This document shows, one piece after another, positions 37,604 to 47,244 of a DNA stretch of 64,000 bases. Each line of letters opens with the position of its first letter. The first letter of the stretch is position 1. The position numbers and the translations under genes were made by a program. Below the pieces are notes generated by a model. It was not told the origin of the DNA. It saw only the letters and a program-made list of their open reading frames with translations, and ran no database searches. Source of the DNA: Pseudomonas fluorescens (GTDB lineage Bacteria; Pseudomonadota; Gammaproteobacteria; Pseudomonadales; Pseudomonadaceae). The stretch is from assembly GCF_902497855.1 (NCBI RefSeq), contig NZ_CABVHU010000026.1, forward strand, positions 1-64,000. Reading direction: 5' to 3'.

Positions 37604-38980
37604 TCAGGAATCACCTGTCTCGTCAGCCAGCGTCGGTTGCGGCCCGGGCTCGTCCTTGTGCGCAGGTTCACGCAGTATTCGCAGGAGCACCCAGAGGCCA
37701 ACACCGAATATCAGCAGGTAAAACCCCAGGATCACCCACGTCGACCCGAGCACCTGCTGTCGGGACACCGACGACAGACTGTCAGCGGTGCGCAGTAATC
37801 CATAGACGGTGAAGGGTTGGCGGCCCACCTCGGTCACCACCCAGCCGCTGAGCATCGCGAGAAATCCGGCCGGGGCCATCAGCACGGCCCATCGCTGCAT
37901 TCCGCGCGCGGCGTATAACCGGTGTCGCCATCGCAGTACCAGACTGGCCATGCCCTGCCCCAGCATCAACAGGCCCAGGCCGACCATGACGCGAAAAGCA
38001 AAAAACACCACGGGCACCGGCGGGATGTCCTGTGGCGGGAATTCATCCAGAGCGGCAATGCTGCCACTCAGGTCATGGCGCAGGTACAGCGATCCCAGGC
38101 GCGGAATCGCCACCTCCCAATGGTTGCGCCGCTGCGCCATGTCTGGAATGGCGAATAAGCGCAGGGGCTCCCCCTCACCCTGGGCCGGACGAGTCCAGGA
38201 GGCCTCGACGGCGGCGATTTTCTGTGGCTGAACCTCAAGGCTGTGCCGACCATGCAGGTGGCCCGCCACTATTTGCAGGGGGGAAAGCACGACGAGCGCC
38301 CACAGCGCCATGGAGTATTGAAGGCGTGCTCGCGGGTTGCGGGGCGCCTGTAGCAATTGCCAGGCGCTGACACCGGCCACCAGTGTGGCGGTGCCGAGGA
38401 ACGCGGCCAACGTCATGTGCACCAGCCGATAAGGGAACGATGGATTAAAGATGATCGCCCACCAGTCTTCGGCCAGAAAGCGTCCGTCGACGCCAAGGGT
38501 GTAACCGGCAGGCGTCTGCATCCAGGAGTTGGCGGACAGGATCCAGAACGCACTGATCAGTGAACCGAGGGCCACTGCGCAGGTGGCGAAGAAATGAATC
38601 CTTGGGCCGACCTTCTTCAGGCCGAAGAGCATGATGCCAAGAAAACCGGCCTCGAGAAAAAACGCGGCGAGCACTTCGTAGAACATCAAGGGGCCGAGGA
38701 TGTCACCCGCCAGAGTCGAAAGCCGCGACCAATTGAGTCCGAACTGATACTCCAGAATCAGGCCCGAAGCGGTGCCCACCGCCACGGTCAGGGCAAATAC
38801 TTTCAGCCAGTAACGATAAACGTCCAGGTAGACCTGTCGCCCGCGCCACAGCCAAAGCGCTTCGAGCGCCATCAAAAAGTTGGCCAGCCCGATGGTGAGG
38901 GCAGCCAGCACGATATGAAAGCTGATGGTGATCGCGAACTGGGCACGCGCCGCCATCAGCGCCGAGTCAACCGGTTCCAT
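37604..38980 (-). CDS. cioA: Cytochrome bd-type quinol oxidase subunit I, cyanide-insensitive type (CioA/CydA)
   Basis: 458-residue subunit I that carries the haems. The first axial histidine lies in RAQFAITISFHIVLAAL. The signature GRHSLEVQPQKIAAVEASW precedes a short Q-loop, as in CioA rather than E. coli CydA. The start at 38980 (MEPVDSALMAARAQF) has TGGA eight bases before it. An ATG three codons upstream is possible, and the frame is open to 39085. It forms an operon with cioB. Confidence 0.9.
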   Translation of the reverse strand: MEPVDSALMAARAQFAITISFHIVLAALTIGLANFLMALEALWLWRGRQVYLDVYRYWLKVFALTVAVGTASGLILEYQFGLNWSRLSTLAGDILGPLMFYEVLAAFFLEAGFLGIMLFGLKKVGPRIHFFATCAVALGSLISAFWILSANSWMQTPAGYTLGVDGRFLAEDWWAIIFNPSFPYRLVHMTLAAFLGTATLVAGVSAWQLLQAPRNPRARLQYSMALWALVVLSPLQIVAGHLHGRHSLEVQPQKIAAVEASWTRPAQGEGEPLRLFAIPDMAQRRNHWEVAIPRLGSLYLRHDLSGSIAALDEFPPQDIPPVPVVFFAFRVMVGLGLLMLGQGMASLVLRWRHRLYAARGMQRWAVLMAPAGFLAMLSGWVVTEVGRQPFTVYGLLRTADSLSSVSRQQVLGSTWVILGFYLLIFGVGLWVLLRILREPAHKDEPGPQPTLADETGDS

Positions 38981-39164
38981 GCTGTCCATTGACCGTCGGC
39001 CAACGCCCGCAGGAACGGGGGGCTGAAACAAGCACGCAAGGGTTGCCGGAAAAGCTGGAGATGATGGCGAGAATAGACATGACACCTGTCCGGTGCAGTA
39101 GTTGTCGGTGGACTCTGCTCAGTGCCAATGATTCCCAAAGATAATGTCGAGTAAGGTCCGAAGC
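38981..39164. other. Region upstream of cioA
   Basis: Non-coding stretch that should carry the cioA promoter. No convincing ANR box or other operator was recognised in it. Together with the mug remnant and the terminator it makes up a gene-poor interval from 38981 to 39693. Confidence 0.4.
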
Positions 39165-39335
39165 CTACGGCCTTGAGTCAAGATGTGAATACGCCTGCAG
39201 ACCGGCAGCCCGATGCAGCTGTCGATACGCCGCCACCAATTGCTCCAGTGTGAACGCAAGATTACGCCCACTGGGGTTGGGCAGCACCCAGACGGCAGCA
39301 CAGCCGAACGTCCTGGCCTGAGGTCCCCACTGAAC
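39165..39335 (-). pseudogene. mug: Remnant of a G/U-mismatch DNA glycosylase gene (mug), C-terminal end only
   Basis: Leftward codons from 39335 read VQWGPQARTFGCAAVWVLPN, then PSGRNLAFTLEQLVAAYRQLHRAAG. This aligns with the C-terminal end of E. coli Mug (AQWGKQ...IWVLPNPSG... LVEAYRELDQA). The rest of the enzyme, including the catalytic N-terminal motif GINPG, is absent, and the codons upstream of 39335 do not match. It is a decayed or truncated copy and no function is expected. Confidence 0.75.
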
Positions 39336-39465
39336 TGGAGACGATGTTAAGTGTTGATAGCTCCCGTAAAAATCGATCGGTGGGACAAACAGTGTTGCCC
39401 AAGTCCGTATGAATGGGCGCTGGGAAAATTGCATGCACGATTACAAAACTGTTCATCTTTTCCAT

Positions 39466-39490
39466 AAAAAGGGCCTCATGGCCCTTTTTT
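39466..39490. terminator. Bidirectional rho-independent terminator
   Basis: AAAAAGGGCC-TCAT-GGCCCTTTTTT forms a strong stem with an A-run before and a T-run after, so it works on both strands. No intact gene ends next to it. It may belong to genes lost from this gap. Confidence 0.7.
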
Positions 39491-39693
39491 GTACTGAAAC
39501 TAAACTTACTGGGTCAGCCAGGACTCCAGGGTCCAATATGGCGCGCGGCGGACATGATCGAGCCAGAACCGTGGCCTGAACTGATGCATAAACTGGCTAT
39601 TGGCACGCAGCCTTGCGAAAAACTTATGCGGTGATCGCTTATGTTTATATGCCCTTCAATAGTGCAATCGCACCGGCTAGCCTCTCTCGAGTC

Positions 39694-40068
39694 ATGGGAG
39701 CATGCACTTTGATAAACCGAATCGCTTTGGTCGCATTGGTATCGTTGCTGGGGTGTGGTCAAGTCCTGGCAGATGGGCACAACTTGCTTGTGGCGTGCAA
39801 GATGATCGGTCAGAAGATTCCAACTGACGACTACAGCGCTTTTGAGAGCGGGTTATGCATCGGGTTTGTCCAAGGCGTTCGCCAGACGCTGACCGCCTAC
39901 GCCGACCTCCTGCCGAAAGAACAACGCATCTGCGTTCCACGGGCAGTGAACAATAAAGAAAGCGTGGGCGTCGTCGTCAGGTATCTGGAGGCCCATCCCA
40001 ACCAGTTGAAGCAGCCGGAAGTGGCACTGGCGATTCAGGCACACCGAGAGGCATTCCCCTGCAAATGA
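39694..40068 (+). CDS. Exported Rap1a/Tai-type immunity-domain protein
   Basis: Small secreted protein of about 124 residues. A signal peptide (LINRIALVALVSLLGCGQVL, then ADG) precedes a Rap1a/Tai-like domain: LLVACKM, GLCIGFVQGVRQTL, ICVPRAVNNKESVGVVVRYLE and a final CK. Family members neutralise amidase effectors of type VI secretion, but many are unrelated to it. No effector is seen next to it. A TTG at 39709 with GGGAG before it is an alternative start. Confidence 0.65.
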   Translation: MGACTLINRIALVALVSLLGCGQVLADGHNLLVACKMIGQKIPTDDYSAFESGLCIGFVQGVRQTLTAYADLLPKEQRICVPRAVNNKESVGVVVRYLEAHPNQLKQPEVALAIQAHREAFPCK

Positions 40069-40126
40069 CTCACTGCCTGAGCGGTCACACCAGGGCGATG
40101 CATCACGACCCAGGGTTTCGAGGCTC

Positions 40127-41380
40127 ATGATGAAAACCACTGATCCGTCGGGTGACACGCCGGTTACCGCGCCAGTCGAGCAAGCGTCAACCCGCAACAG
40201 CTGGCGCACCATGCCTGGCGGCATCTGGGCGCTGGGCTTCGTTTCGATGTTGATGGACATCTCCTCAGAGATGATCCATGCCTTGTTGCCGCTCTACATG
40301 GTGACAGTACTGGGTACTTCCGTGCTCGCGGTGGGCCTGATCGAGGGCATAGCCGAGGCTACGGCGTCGATCACCAAGGTATTTTCCGGGGCACTCAGTG
40401 ATCGATTGGGCAAGCGCAAACTGCTCGCGGCACTGGGTTATGGGCTGGGGGCGCTGTCCAAGCCGATCTTTCCTTTGGCGGGCTCCCTGGATTGGCTGAT
40501 CGGTGCGCGCTTTATCGACCGTATCGGCAAAGGAATTCGCGGCGCCCCACGCGATGCGCTGGTCGCCGATATCACGCCACCGGCCATTCGGGGGGCGGCT
40601 TTCGGCCTGCGTCAGACGCTGGATACCGTGGGTGCATTCCTGGGGCCAATGCTGGCGATCGGATTGATGTGGCTGACCGCGAACCACTTCCAGACAGTGT
40701 TCTGGGTGGCCGTCATCCCGGCATTCCTTGCCGTCGCGGTGCTGCTGGTGTTTGTGCATGAGCCCCGACAAGCGCAAGGGAAGCGCCGGGTGCGTGCGCC
40801 TTTGAGCCGGCGGGAATTGGCCCGGCTGGGCGCGGCCTACTGGTGGGTGGTGGGTGTCGCTGCGGTGTTCACCCTGGCGCGTTTCAGCGAAGCCTTTCTG
40901 ATCTTGCGCGGTCAAGCCGTCGGGCTGGAGCCGATGTGGGCGCCAGCGGTGATGGTGCTGATGGGGGTGGCCTACTCACTGTCAGCTTATCCCGCCGGGG
41001 CCTTGTCCGATCGTGTCAGTCGCGTGGCGGTGCTCGGCGCGGGTCTGTTGTTGCTGGTCGCGGCCGATCTGACGCTGGCTTTCGTGCCGGGTATCGGTGG
41101 CCTGGTCGTCGGCGTCGTCCTATGGGGGCTGCACATGGGGTTTACCCAAGGAATATTCGCCGCCCTGGTTGCCGACCGCGCGCCGGCTGAACTGCGCGGG
41201 ACGGCCTTCGGCATGTTCAATCTGTTGACCGGACTGACCTTGCTGCTGGCCAGTGTGATCGCCGGGGCGCTGTGGGATACGGTAGGGTTCCAGGGTACCT
41301 TCCTGGTGGGCGCAGGCTTTGCTGTTCTGGCTTTACTGGGATTGTGGGTAATCAAGGCGAGAGCGCAGGCTCGATATTAA
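40127..41380 (+). CDS. MFS transporter
   Basis: 417-residue major facilitator with 12 helices. Motif A-like SDRLGKRKLLAALGYGLGALSK lies after the second helix and RFIDRIGKGIRGAPRDALVAD after the fourth. This last stretch is shared with a subgroup of unassigned bacterial permeases. GAGG precedes the ATG pair at 40127 and 40130. It is convergent with the VIT-like gene. Substrate unknown; no clear link to the catabolic operons. Confidence 0.8.
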   Translation: MMKTTDPSGDTPVTAPVEQASTRNSWRTMPGGIWALGFVSMLMDISSEMIHALLPLYMVTVLGTSVLAVGLIEGIAEATASITKVFSGALSDRLGKRKLLAALGYGLGALSKPIFPLAGSLDWLIGARFIDRIGKGIRGAPRDALVADITPPAIRGAAFGLRQTLDTVGAFLGPMLAIGLMWLTANHFQTVFWVAVIPAFLAVAVLLVFVHEPRQAQGKRRVRAPLSRRELARLGAAYWWVVGVAAVFTLARFSEAFLILRGQAVGLEPMWAPAVMVLMGVAYSLSAYPAGALSDRVSRVAVLGAGLLLLVAADLTLAFVPGIGGLVVGVVLWGLHMGFTQGIFAALVADRAPAELRGTAFGMFNLLTGLTLLLASVIAGALWDTVGFQGTFLVGAGFAVLALLGLWVIKARAQARY

Positions 41381-41424
41381 AGAGCCACACCTGGACGCAG
41401 GAGTTACTCTGCACACAAAACAAG

Positions 41425-42087
41425 TCATCCTCCGAGCGCGATGATCGCCGTGATCAGGACAGCGCCGGTGACTGCCAACGCAATACCGCCTTGCCAGGGT
41501 TTTGCGCCTGCGTATTTGGCCAGCAACCAACCGGCGATGAACAGCACCGCGAGTCCGACCAGGTTAGAGGCACGTACGGCAAGGTCCGTCTGGTCGAGTA
41601 ACAGAAACGGCATTACAAGTGGGAATGTCGAGAACACCACCAGCAGGAAAACCCCCACCGCCCCCTTGAAGTCATCCCAGCCCAGGCGTGGCTGCAAGGG
41701 CATGGATGAATACTCGATCACGCGGCGACGCAGCGACTCCAGCTCATCCGTGCCCACCACTGCCGCAATACGCGGTGGCAACGCATCGGCAATCAGCGCC
41801 TGGCCGGTGGCTGCGTCAGTTGTACCGCTCAGGTTGGCCCGTAGCGTACGGTTGCGAGTGCGTTCGATCAGCGTCCGCAGTAAATACATCACGGCATCCG
41901 CCAGTCCCCAGGCGAGGTTGCAACCCAGCGCGGCGATCATCATCGTACGTTCCGCTTCCTGGCCCGCCGTCGCCACGCTGATCGTGCCAGTGAAGGTCAT
42001 TGCCATGAGCAGGCCAAAGATCACTTCCGTAATGCGCTCGACCGGATCCAGCACGCGTGCCCGCTTTTGCTCTCCTGTGCCTTGCAT
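41425..42087 (-). CDS. VIT1/CCC1-like integral membrane protein
   Basis: 220-residue membrane protein with an early helix RITEVIFGLLMAMTFTGTIS, a second near MMIAALGCNLAWGLADAVMYLL, and three at the C-terminal end. The pattern fits VIT1/CCC1-related proteins, some of which move iron or manganese. The E-rich cytosolic metal-binding section is not obvious. GAGGA precedes the ATG. The annotation is tentative. Confidence 0.6.
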   Translation of the reverse strand: MQGTGEQKRARVLDPVERITEVIFGLLMAMTFTGTISVATAGQEAERTMMIAALGCNLAWGLADAVMYLLRTLIERTRNRTLRANLSGTTDAATGQALIADALPPRIAAVVGTDELESLRRRVIEYSSMPLQPRLGWDDFKGAVGVFLLVVFSTFPLVMPFLLLDQTDLAVRASNLVGLAVLFIAGWLLAKYAGAKPWQGGIALAVTGAVLITAIIALGG

Positions 42088-42227
42088 GCTGTCATCCTCG
42101 CCACGGCTGCGTCAGCCCGATGCCCTTTGCGTCGGGGTCACAGGCTAAAACACCGGTCTTTTTCATCGGTAGGTTTCAACCCGTTTCAGTGTAGTGCGAA
42201 AAGCCCTGTCCAGACCACGCTGCCCCG

Positions 42228-43436
42228 TCACAACGCCGCCTTGCTCTGATCTTCAAGCTTCTGCGCCGCCTCTTCTTTCGCCGCTTGGGCTTCAATGAGC
42301 AGTTGGTAGGCAATGTAGTACTTGTAGATATTACTGACGTAGGTCACCGTCTCCGCGCCGATCTTCTCGGCGGCAATGTATTCGACGTTGTGGAACCAGA
42401 CGTTCGGATCCAGTCCACGGATAGCGGCTTCCTTGCGCAGTCTGGATATTCTGCCCGCCCCTGCGTTGTAAGAAGCAAAGGCGAACAGGGCCTTGTCCAG
42501 ATTGGTCATGGGCTCCTTGCCGTAGTATTGGTCGATCATCCAGCGCATGTACTTGATGCCCGCGTTGATGTTCGGCTCGACTTGAGCAATGTTGCCGACG
42601 CCAAGCTCCTTGCCGGTGGCGGGCATGACCTGCATGACACCAATGGCGCCCACCTTGCTCTTGGCGGCCTGATCCAGCCGGGATTCCTGATATCCCTGGG
42701 CCGCCATCAGTATCCAGTCCACATCGTACTGGTCACCGTACCGCTGGAAATACTGAACCAATGCGCTGAACTTCTTGCGTTCCGACTCGGAGACGGCGGC
42801 CTTCACATATTTATCGTTTTTAAAATAACCCGCCAGAATCATGTTGCCGACGGTGGTGCCCTGGCCGTGGCGCGTAATGAAATCGTCGGCGGCCGCCTGG
42901 AGTTGCGGGCTGCCCTTGCGCATCGCCCAGGCAATGTCTGCGCCGGAGCGTACGACGATGTCATCGTGCACTCTGATAGTCGGGAACACGTTCTTCCAGA
43001 AGTCCGCTTTGTGCTTGTCCACCACGATCAACGGAATCATGCCGGCGTTCAGCATTTCGATCAGATCCTCGTCCTCCAAGGCCTCCGGTGCCTCCTTGAG
43101 GATGACCGCTGCTTTATTCTCGTTGGCGAAGCGCTGGTTGATGGCTGTGAGGCTCTCGTAATAACTGGAGGACCTGCGAACGAAGACCACCTGCCCCGCC
43201 AATTCGTCCACGCTGGATACCGCGGGCGAGTCGGGGCCGGAGACCACTACTTCGCTGACGTTGCGAAAGACAGGTAACGAAAAATCAACCAGGTGCTTGC
43301 GTTCCTCAGTCACGGTCAGGTTAGACGCCGCAATATCGCCTTTGCCGGTAGCCAGCGCCGACAGCAGTTCATCCCGTGCGACCGGAATGAACACATGGTC
43401 AGTGCTCCACACGGTGTTTTCGTCTGAGTGTTTCAA
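42228..43436 (-). pseudogene. MltF-like membrane-bound lytic transglycosylase, N-terminally truncated
   Basis: The frame holds most of a periplasmic-binding-type domain (LSALATGKGDIAASNLTVTEERKHLVDFS). It is followed by an SLT domain with the catalytic glutamate in AAQGYQESRLDQAAKSKVGAIGVMQVMPAT and YNAGAGRISRLRKEA. The signal peptide and the first part of the binding domain are missing. The only start at the 5' end is a TTG at 43436, and a stop codon (TGA) lies three codons upstream. The break is next to the second MMPL gene. Without export signal it is probably inactive. Confidence 0.75.
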
Positions 43437-43504
43437 GCGGATTCATCTCCGAAATCAACATGGGGATGCAAAGACCGCAAGCACATGGAAAGCTTAGTTC
43501 AGAC

Positions 43505-43521
43505 TTGACCTTGCGGGGCAC
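43505..43521 (-). promoter_or_regulatory. Orphan copy of the AraC-type half-site, class CCCG
   Basis: TTGACCTTGCGGGGCAC at 43505-43521 differs in one base from TTGACTTTGCGGGGCAC at 50607-50623, which lies in front of the second DUF1302 gene. No second half-site is found 21 bp to either side. It sits in the 111-bp gap between the MMPL gene and the broken MltF-like gene. It may be a leftover from rearrangement. Confidence 0.4.
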
Positions 43522-43547
43522 GCCCGCGGATGGTTCTCTTTCTTTAC

Positions 43548-46046
43548 TCAAACCCCGGAGCGGTTCAAGCGTGGCTCCGGGACCGCAGGCAGCGGCACGG
43601 TTTGCTGCTTGCGCCGTTCGGCGTTCAACAGGAAGTACGACAGCGCCGGTATCAGAATCAAGGCCCCGAGCATGTTCCACAGGAACATGAAGGTCAGCAG
43701 GATGCCCATGTCCGCCTGGAACTTGATCGGTGACCAGACCCAGCACACCACGCCGGCCGCCAGGGTGATGCCCACCAGGCCGACCACCCGGCCGGTGAAT
43801 GCGACCGCGTTACGGTAAGCCTGCGACAACGACAAGCCTTGACGCTGGTATTGCAACTGCACGCTGAGCAGGTACAACGCGTAATCCACGCCGATCCCGA
43901 CACCCAGTGCAATCACCGGCAGGGTCGCTACCTTGACGCCGATGCCCATGGCGACCATCAAGGCCTCGCAGAGAATCGAGGTCAGCACCAGCGGCAACAG
44001 CGCCACCACCGTTGCGCGCCAACTGCGGAAGGTGATCAGGCAGAACAGCGTCACTGCCAGGTAGACGTACAGCAGCATGGTCCGGTTGGCCTCGCGCACC
44101 ACGATGTTGGTCGCCGCCTCGATGCCGGCATTGCCCGCGGCTAGCAGGAACTGGCGCTCCTCGCTGCTATTTTCCCGGGCGAACCGGTCGGCGATGGCCA
44201 CCACGGCGTCCAGGGTTTCGGCCTTGTGGTCCTTGAGGTAGGCAATGACCGGCATCAGCGAACAATCGGTGTTGAACAGCTCCGGGGCGTTGACCGAGGC
44301 CTGTTGCGCCGCGTAGTTCAACACGTTCTGGTTGCGTTGGATGCTGTTGAGCTTGGGGTTGCCCTCGTAGGTGCCGGCGGTGATCTGCCGTACGGCGTTG
44401 ACCAGCGACGACGTCGCCTGCACCCCGGGGGACTGCTGCAGCTCCCAGGCCAGCCGGTCGGCGAGGATCAGCGTGTTGTAGTTCAGGCAGCCTTCCGGTG
44501 CAGTCTTGATCATCACCGCGAACATATCGCTGGACAGCGCGTAGTGGCTGGTGATGTAGGCGTTGTCACGGTTGTAGCGCGAGTCCGTGCGCAGTTCCGG
44601 AGCGCCGCTGTCGAGGTCGCCGATCTTCAGTTGCAGGCTGACCGCGAATCCGCCGATCCCCAGGATCACCGCCACCAGCACCGCGCCGGTCGCCCACTTG
44701 CGCGTGGTGAAGCGATCGAGCATGTCCCACAATTTGCCAAGGCCACGATGCCCGGCGGCGCGGCTGTCGATCTTCAGTGCACGCTCGGCCGCCTGGCGCC
44801 CGACACCGATGTAGGACAGCGCCACCGGCATCAGCAGCAGGGAGGTGAAGATCAACACGGCCACACCGATGCTGGCGGTGATGGCCAAATCCTGAATCAC
44901 CGGGATGTCGATCAGCATCAGCACCGCGAAGCCCACCGCATCGGCCAGCAACGCAGTGACCCCGGCGATGAACAGGCGGCGGAAGGTGTAGCGGGCAGCG
45001 ATCAGCTTGTGGGTGCCACGGGCGATGTCCTGCATGATGCCGTTCATCTTCTGCGCCGCGTGGGACACACCGATGGCAAAGATCAGGAACGGCACCAGCA
45101 CCGAGTACGGGTCGATGGCATAACCCAGCCAGGCGACGATGCCCAGTTGCCAGACCACCGCGATCAGCGAACAGCCGACCACCAGCAAGGTGCTGCGCAC
45201 GCAGCGGGTGTAGCAATAGATGATGACCAGCGAGGTGACCACGGCCAGGCCGAAGAACAGCATCACCTGGATCAGCCCGTCAATCAGGTCGCCCATCAGT
45301 TTGGCGAACCCGATCACCCGCACCTTGTACTTGCCCGTGCCCTCCTCCCCTGCCTCGCGCGTGGCGCCATGGCCGGCAAACTCGATCTTGTCGCGCAGAC
45401 GCTCTTCGAGCTGCCGGGAGAATTCCTGGTAGTTGAGGCTCTGGCCGGTGGCGGAGGTCTTGTCCAGCAGCGGCACGATCAGCATGCTCGATTTGAAATC
45501 GCTGGCCACCAGGCTGCCGACGATGCCGGCCCGGTTGATGTTCTGCCGCAGCTGTTCGATGTCCGATGGCGAGCCTTGATAACTGTCGGGCATCACCGGG
45601 CCGCCCTGGAAGCCTTGCTCGGTGACTTCGGTCCAGCGTACGGCCGAACTCCACAGCGACTTCATCCAGGCGCGGTCGACGCCCTGGGTGAGGAAGAGTT
45701 CATCGTTGACCTGTTTGAGGACCTTCAAGTACTGCGGATCGAAGATGTCGCCCTCGGTGTTTTCCACCACCACCCGCACCGAGTTGCCCAGGCCGCGCAG
45801 CGACTGGCGGTTTTCCAGATAGTTCTGGATGTACGGCTGGCTCTGCGGGATCATCTTCTCGAAACTGGGACGCAACTCCAGACGGGTCACGGCCATGTAA
45901 CCCAGCACCAGGGTAACCAGGGCCATGAACAGCATGAACAGCGGCCGATAGTTGAACACCAGCCGTTCCAGCCAATTGCCGGAACGCCGGTCGAAGTCCG
46001 GCAGTTCGCGGATCACCGGCAGGGTGTCTTGTTTCAAATTGCCCAT
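43548..46046 (-). CDS. MMPL/RND-family inner-membrane transporter, copy B
   Basis: 832-residue RND-superfamily transporter, start at the ATG at 46046 (MGNLKQDTLPVIREL). It shares nearly the whole sequence with copy A, including PSFEKMIPQSQPYI, LENRQSLRGLGNSVRVVVEN and ITAGTYEGNPKLNSIQRNQ. DNA runs of more than 50 bases are identical. The C-terminal tail differs. It follows the YCF48-like gene by 28 bases. No beta-oxidation genes follow it, unlike copy A. Confidence 0.88.
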   Translation of the reverse strand: MGNLKQDTLPVIRELPDFDRRSGNWLERLVFNYRPLFMLFMALVTLVLGYMAVTRLELRPSFEKMIPQSQPYIQNYLENRQSLRGLGNSVRVVVENTEGDIFDPQYLKVLKQVNDELFLTQGVDRAWMKSLWSSAVRWTEVTEQGFQGGPVMPDSYQGSPSDIEQLRQNINRAGIVGSLVASDFKSSMLIVPLLDKTSATGQSLNYQEFSRQLEERLRDKIEFAGHGATREAGEEGTGKYKVRVIGFAKLMGDLIDGLIQVMLFFGLAVVTSLVIIYCYTRCVRSTLLVVGCSLIAVVWQLGIVAWLGYAIDPYSVLVPFLIFAIGVSHAAQKMNGIMQDIARGTHKLIAARYTFRRLFIAGVTALLADAVGFAVLMLIDIPVIQDLAITASIGVAVLIFTSLLLMPVALSYIGVGRQAAERALKIDSRAAGHRGLGKLWDMLDRFTTRKWATGAVLVAVILGIGGFAVSLQLKIGDLDSGAPELRTDSRYNRDNAYITSHYALSSDMFAVMIKTAPEGCLNYNTLILADRLAWELQQSPGVQATSSLVNAVRQITAGTYEGNPKLNSIQRNQNVLNYAAQQASVNAPELFNTDCSLMPVIAYLKDHKAETLDAVVAIADRFARENSSEERQFLLAAGNAGIEAATNIVVREANRTMLLYVYLAVTLFCLITFRSWRATVVALLPLVLTSILCEALMVAMGIGVKVATLPVIALGVGIGVDYALYLLSVQLQYQRQGLSLSQAYRNAVAFTGRVVGLVGITLAAGVVCWVWSPIKFQADMGILLTFMFLWNMLGALILIPALSYFLLNAERRKQQTVPLPAVPEPRLNRSGV

Positions 46047-46074
46047 GTCTGGGTACTCGCTCTGGTTCTTATTG

Positions 46075-47142
46075 TTATTTGACGGGCAACACACGCACAC
46101 CACGACTGCCGACCAGCAACAGCGCGCCGTTGGCGGCCAGGGCGGCACCGGCCACCGGTGATTGCTGCGCTTGTGGCAGCCGTTGCAGCGCAACGTCGCC
46201 AGCACCGCTTACGAGCATGTGCCCGGCCTGGGTAAACATCCGGAAACGGCCATCGGCGTCGACAACGGCAGCGGTGATGCTGGCCTGCAGACCGCTATCG
46301 AGCGGGTGCCAGGTGGCACCGCCATCGGTGCTGCGCAGCACATGCCCGCGCAAGCCGTAGGCCAGGACTTCGCCAGGCTTGCCGACCACACCAAAAAAGC
46401 TGCCTTGATACGGTGTCTGCAATGCCATGAAGCGCTGCCGGGCGTTATCCCATTTGAGCAGCAGGCCTTCCTCGCCAGCGATGTATAGCGCATCCCCCGT
46501 CGCGGCAATGGCGTTGAGGTGAAAACCCTGCGGATTTTCGGTCCGATCCTGAAACGGCACCCAGTGCCGACCGCCGTCCTCGGTGCGCAGGATCAGGTTG
46601 AACATTCCGACCACATAACCGAGCTGATCGTTGGCGAACCAGACGTCGAGAAACGGCTTGTCGGCGCCCTCCTCGATGAGCCGCTGGCCTTCGGCGGCCA
46701 GCCCGGCCCATTGTTCATTATCCGGCTCGGCGCTGGCCAAGGCGCTGTAGTGTTTGAGCATCAAGTCGCCGATCTCGCGGCCATCGAGCTGCTTGTTCCA
46801 GGTAGCGCCGGCATCACTGCTGTGCAACACCACGCCATCGTTGCCCACTGCCCAACCCTGCTCGGCGGTCGGGAAATGCACGGCGTTCAGGTCGGAGCTG
46901 ACCGGCACGCCAGCCTGCTGCCAGTTCTGGCCGGCATCATCGGAATAAAGAATGTGCCCGCGCTGACCCACCGTGACCAGTCGTTGTCCCGCATGGGCAA
47001 TGCCCAGCAAGGGGCTGCGCGCGGCCAGGGCACTGGGCCGGGACGGCAGATCCAACACGTCGACGTAGGTCGCTGCCTGCGCGCCGCTGTGCAGCAACGC
47101 ACCCAGCATCAGCAGCACAATTTTGTTGTTATGGGAGCCCAT
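46075..47142 (-). CDS. Exported YCF48-like beta-propeller protein, copy B
   Basis: 355-residue exported protein with signal peptide (MGSHNNKIVLLMLGALLHSG, then AQA) and YCF48-type repeats GHILYSDDAGQNW, GVVLHSSDAGATW and HVLRSTDGGATW. It resembles copy A over the whole length. It lies between the DUF1329 and MMPL genes, and the module keeps the same gene order as copy A. A periplasmic adaptor for the MMPL transporter is the likely role. Confidence 0.82.
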   Translation of the reverse strand: MGSHNNKIVLLMLGALLHSGAQAATYVDVLDLPSRPSALAARSPLLGIAHAGQRLVTVGQRGHILYSDDAGQNWQQAGVPVSSDLNAVHFPTAEQGWAVGNDGVVLHSSDAGATWNKQLDGREIGDLMLKHYSALASAEPDNEQWAGLAAEGQRLIEEGADKPFLDVWFANDQLGYVVGMFNLILRTEDGGRHWVPFQDRTENPQGFHLNAIAATGDALYIAGEEGLLLKWDNARQRFMALQTPYQGSFFGVVGKPGEVLAYGLRGHVLRSTDGGATWHPLDSGLQASITAAVVDADGRFRMFTQAGHMLVSGAGDVALQRLPQAQQSPVAGAALAANGALLLVGSRGVRVLPVK

Positions 47143-47244
47143 AGTGCGGCCTCGTGGCAAAAAGGCGCCGGTGTGTACGTGAATACAACCCGGCGCAAAA
47201 ACCGTTCGATCAGGAATCGGCAGTAGCGAGCAGCGATGAGGCCA

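Noticed and set aside
39694..40068. A type VI effector-immunity pair at the Rap1a/Tai-like gene
   Set aside because: No amidase or other effector gene lies next to it; the adjacent gene is an MFS transporter.
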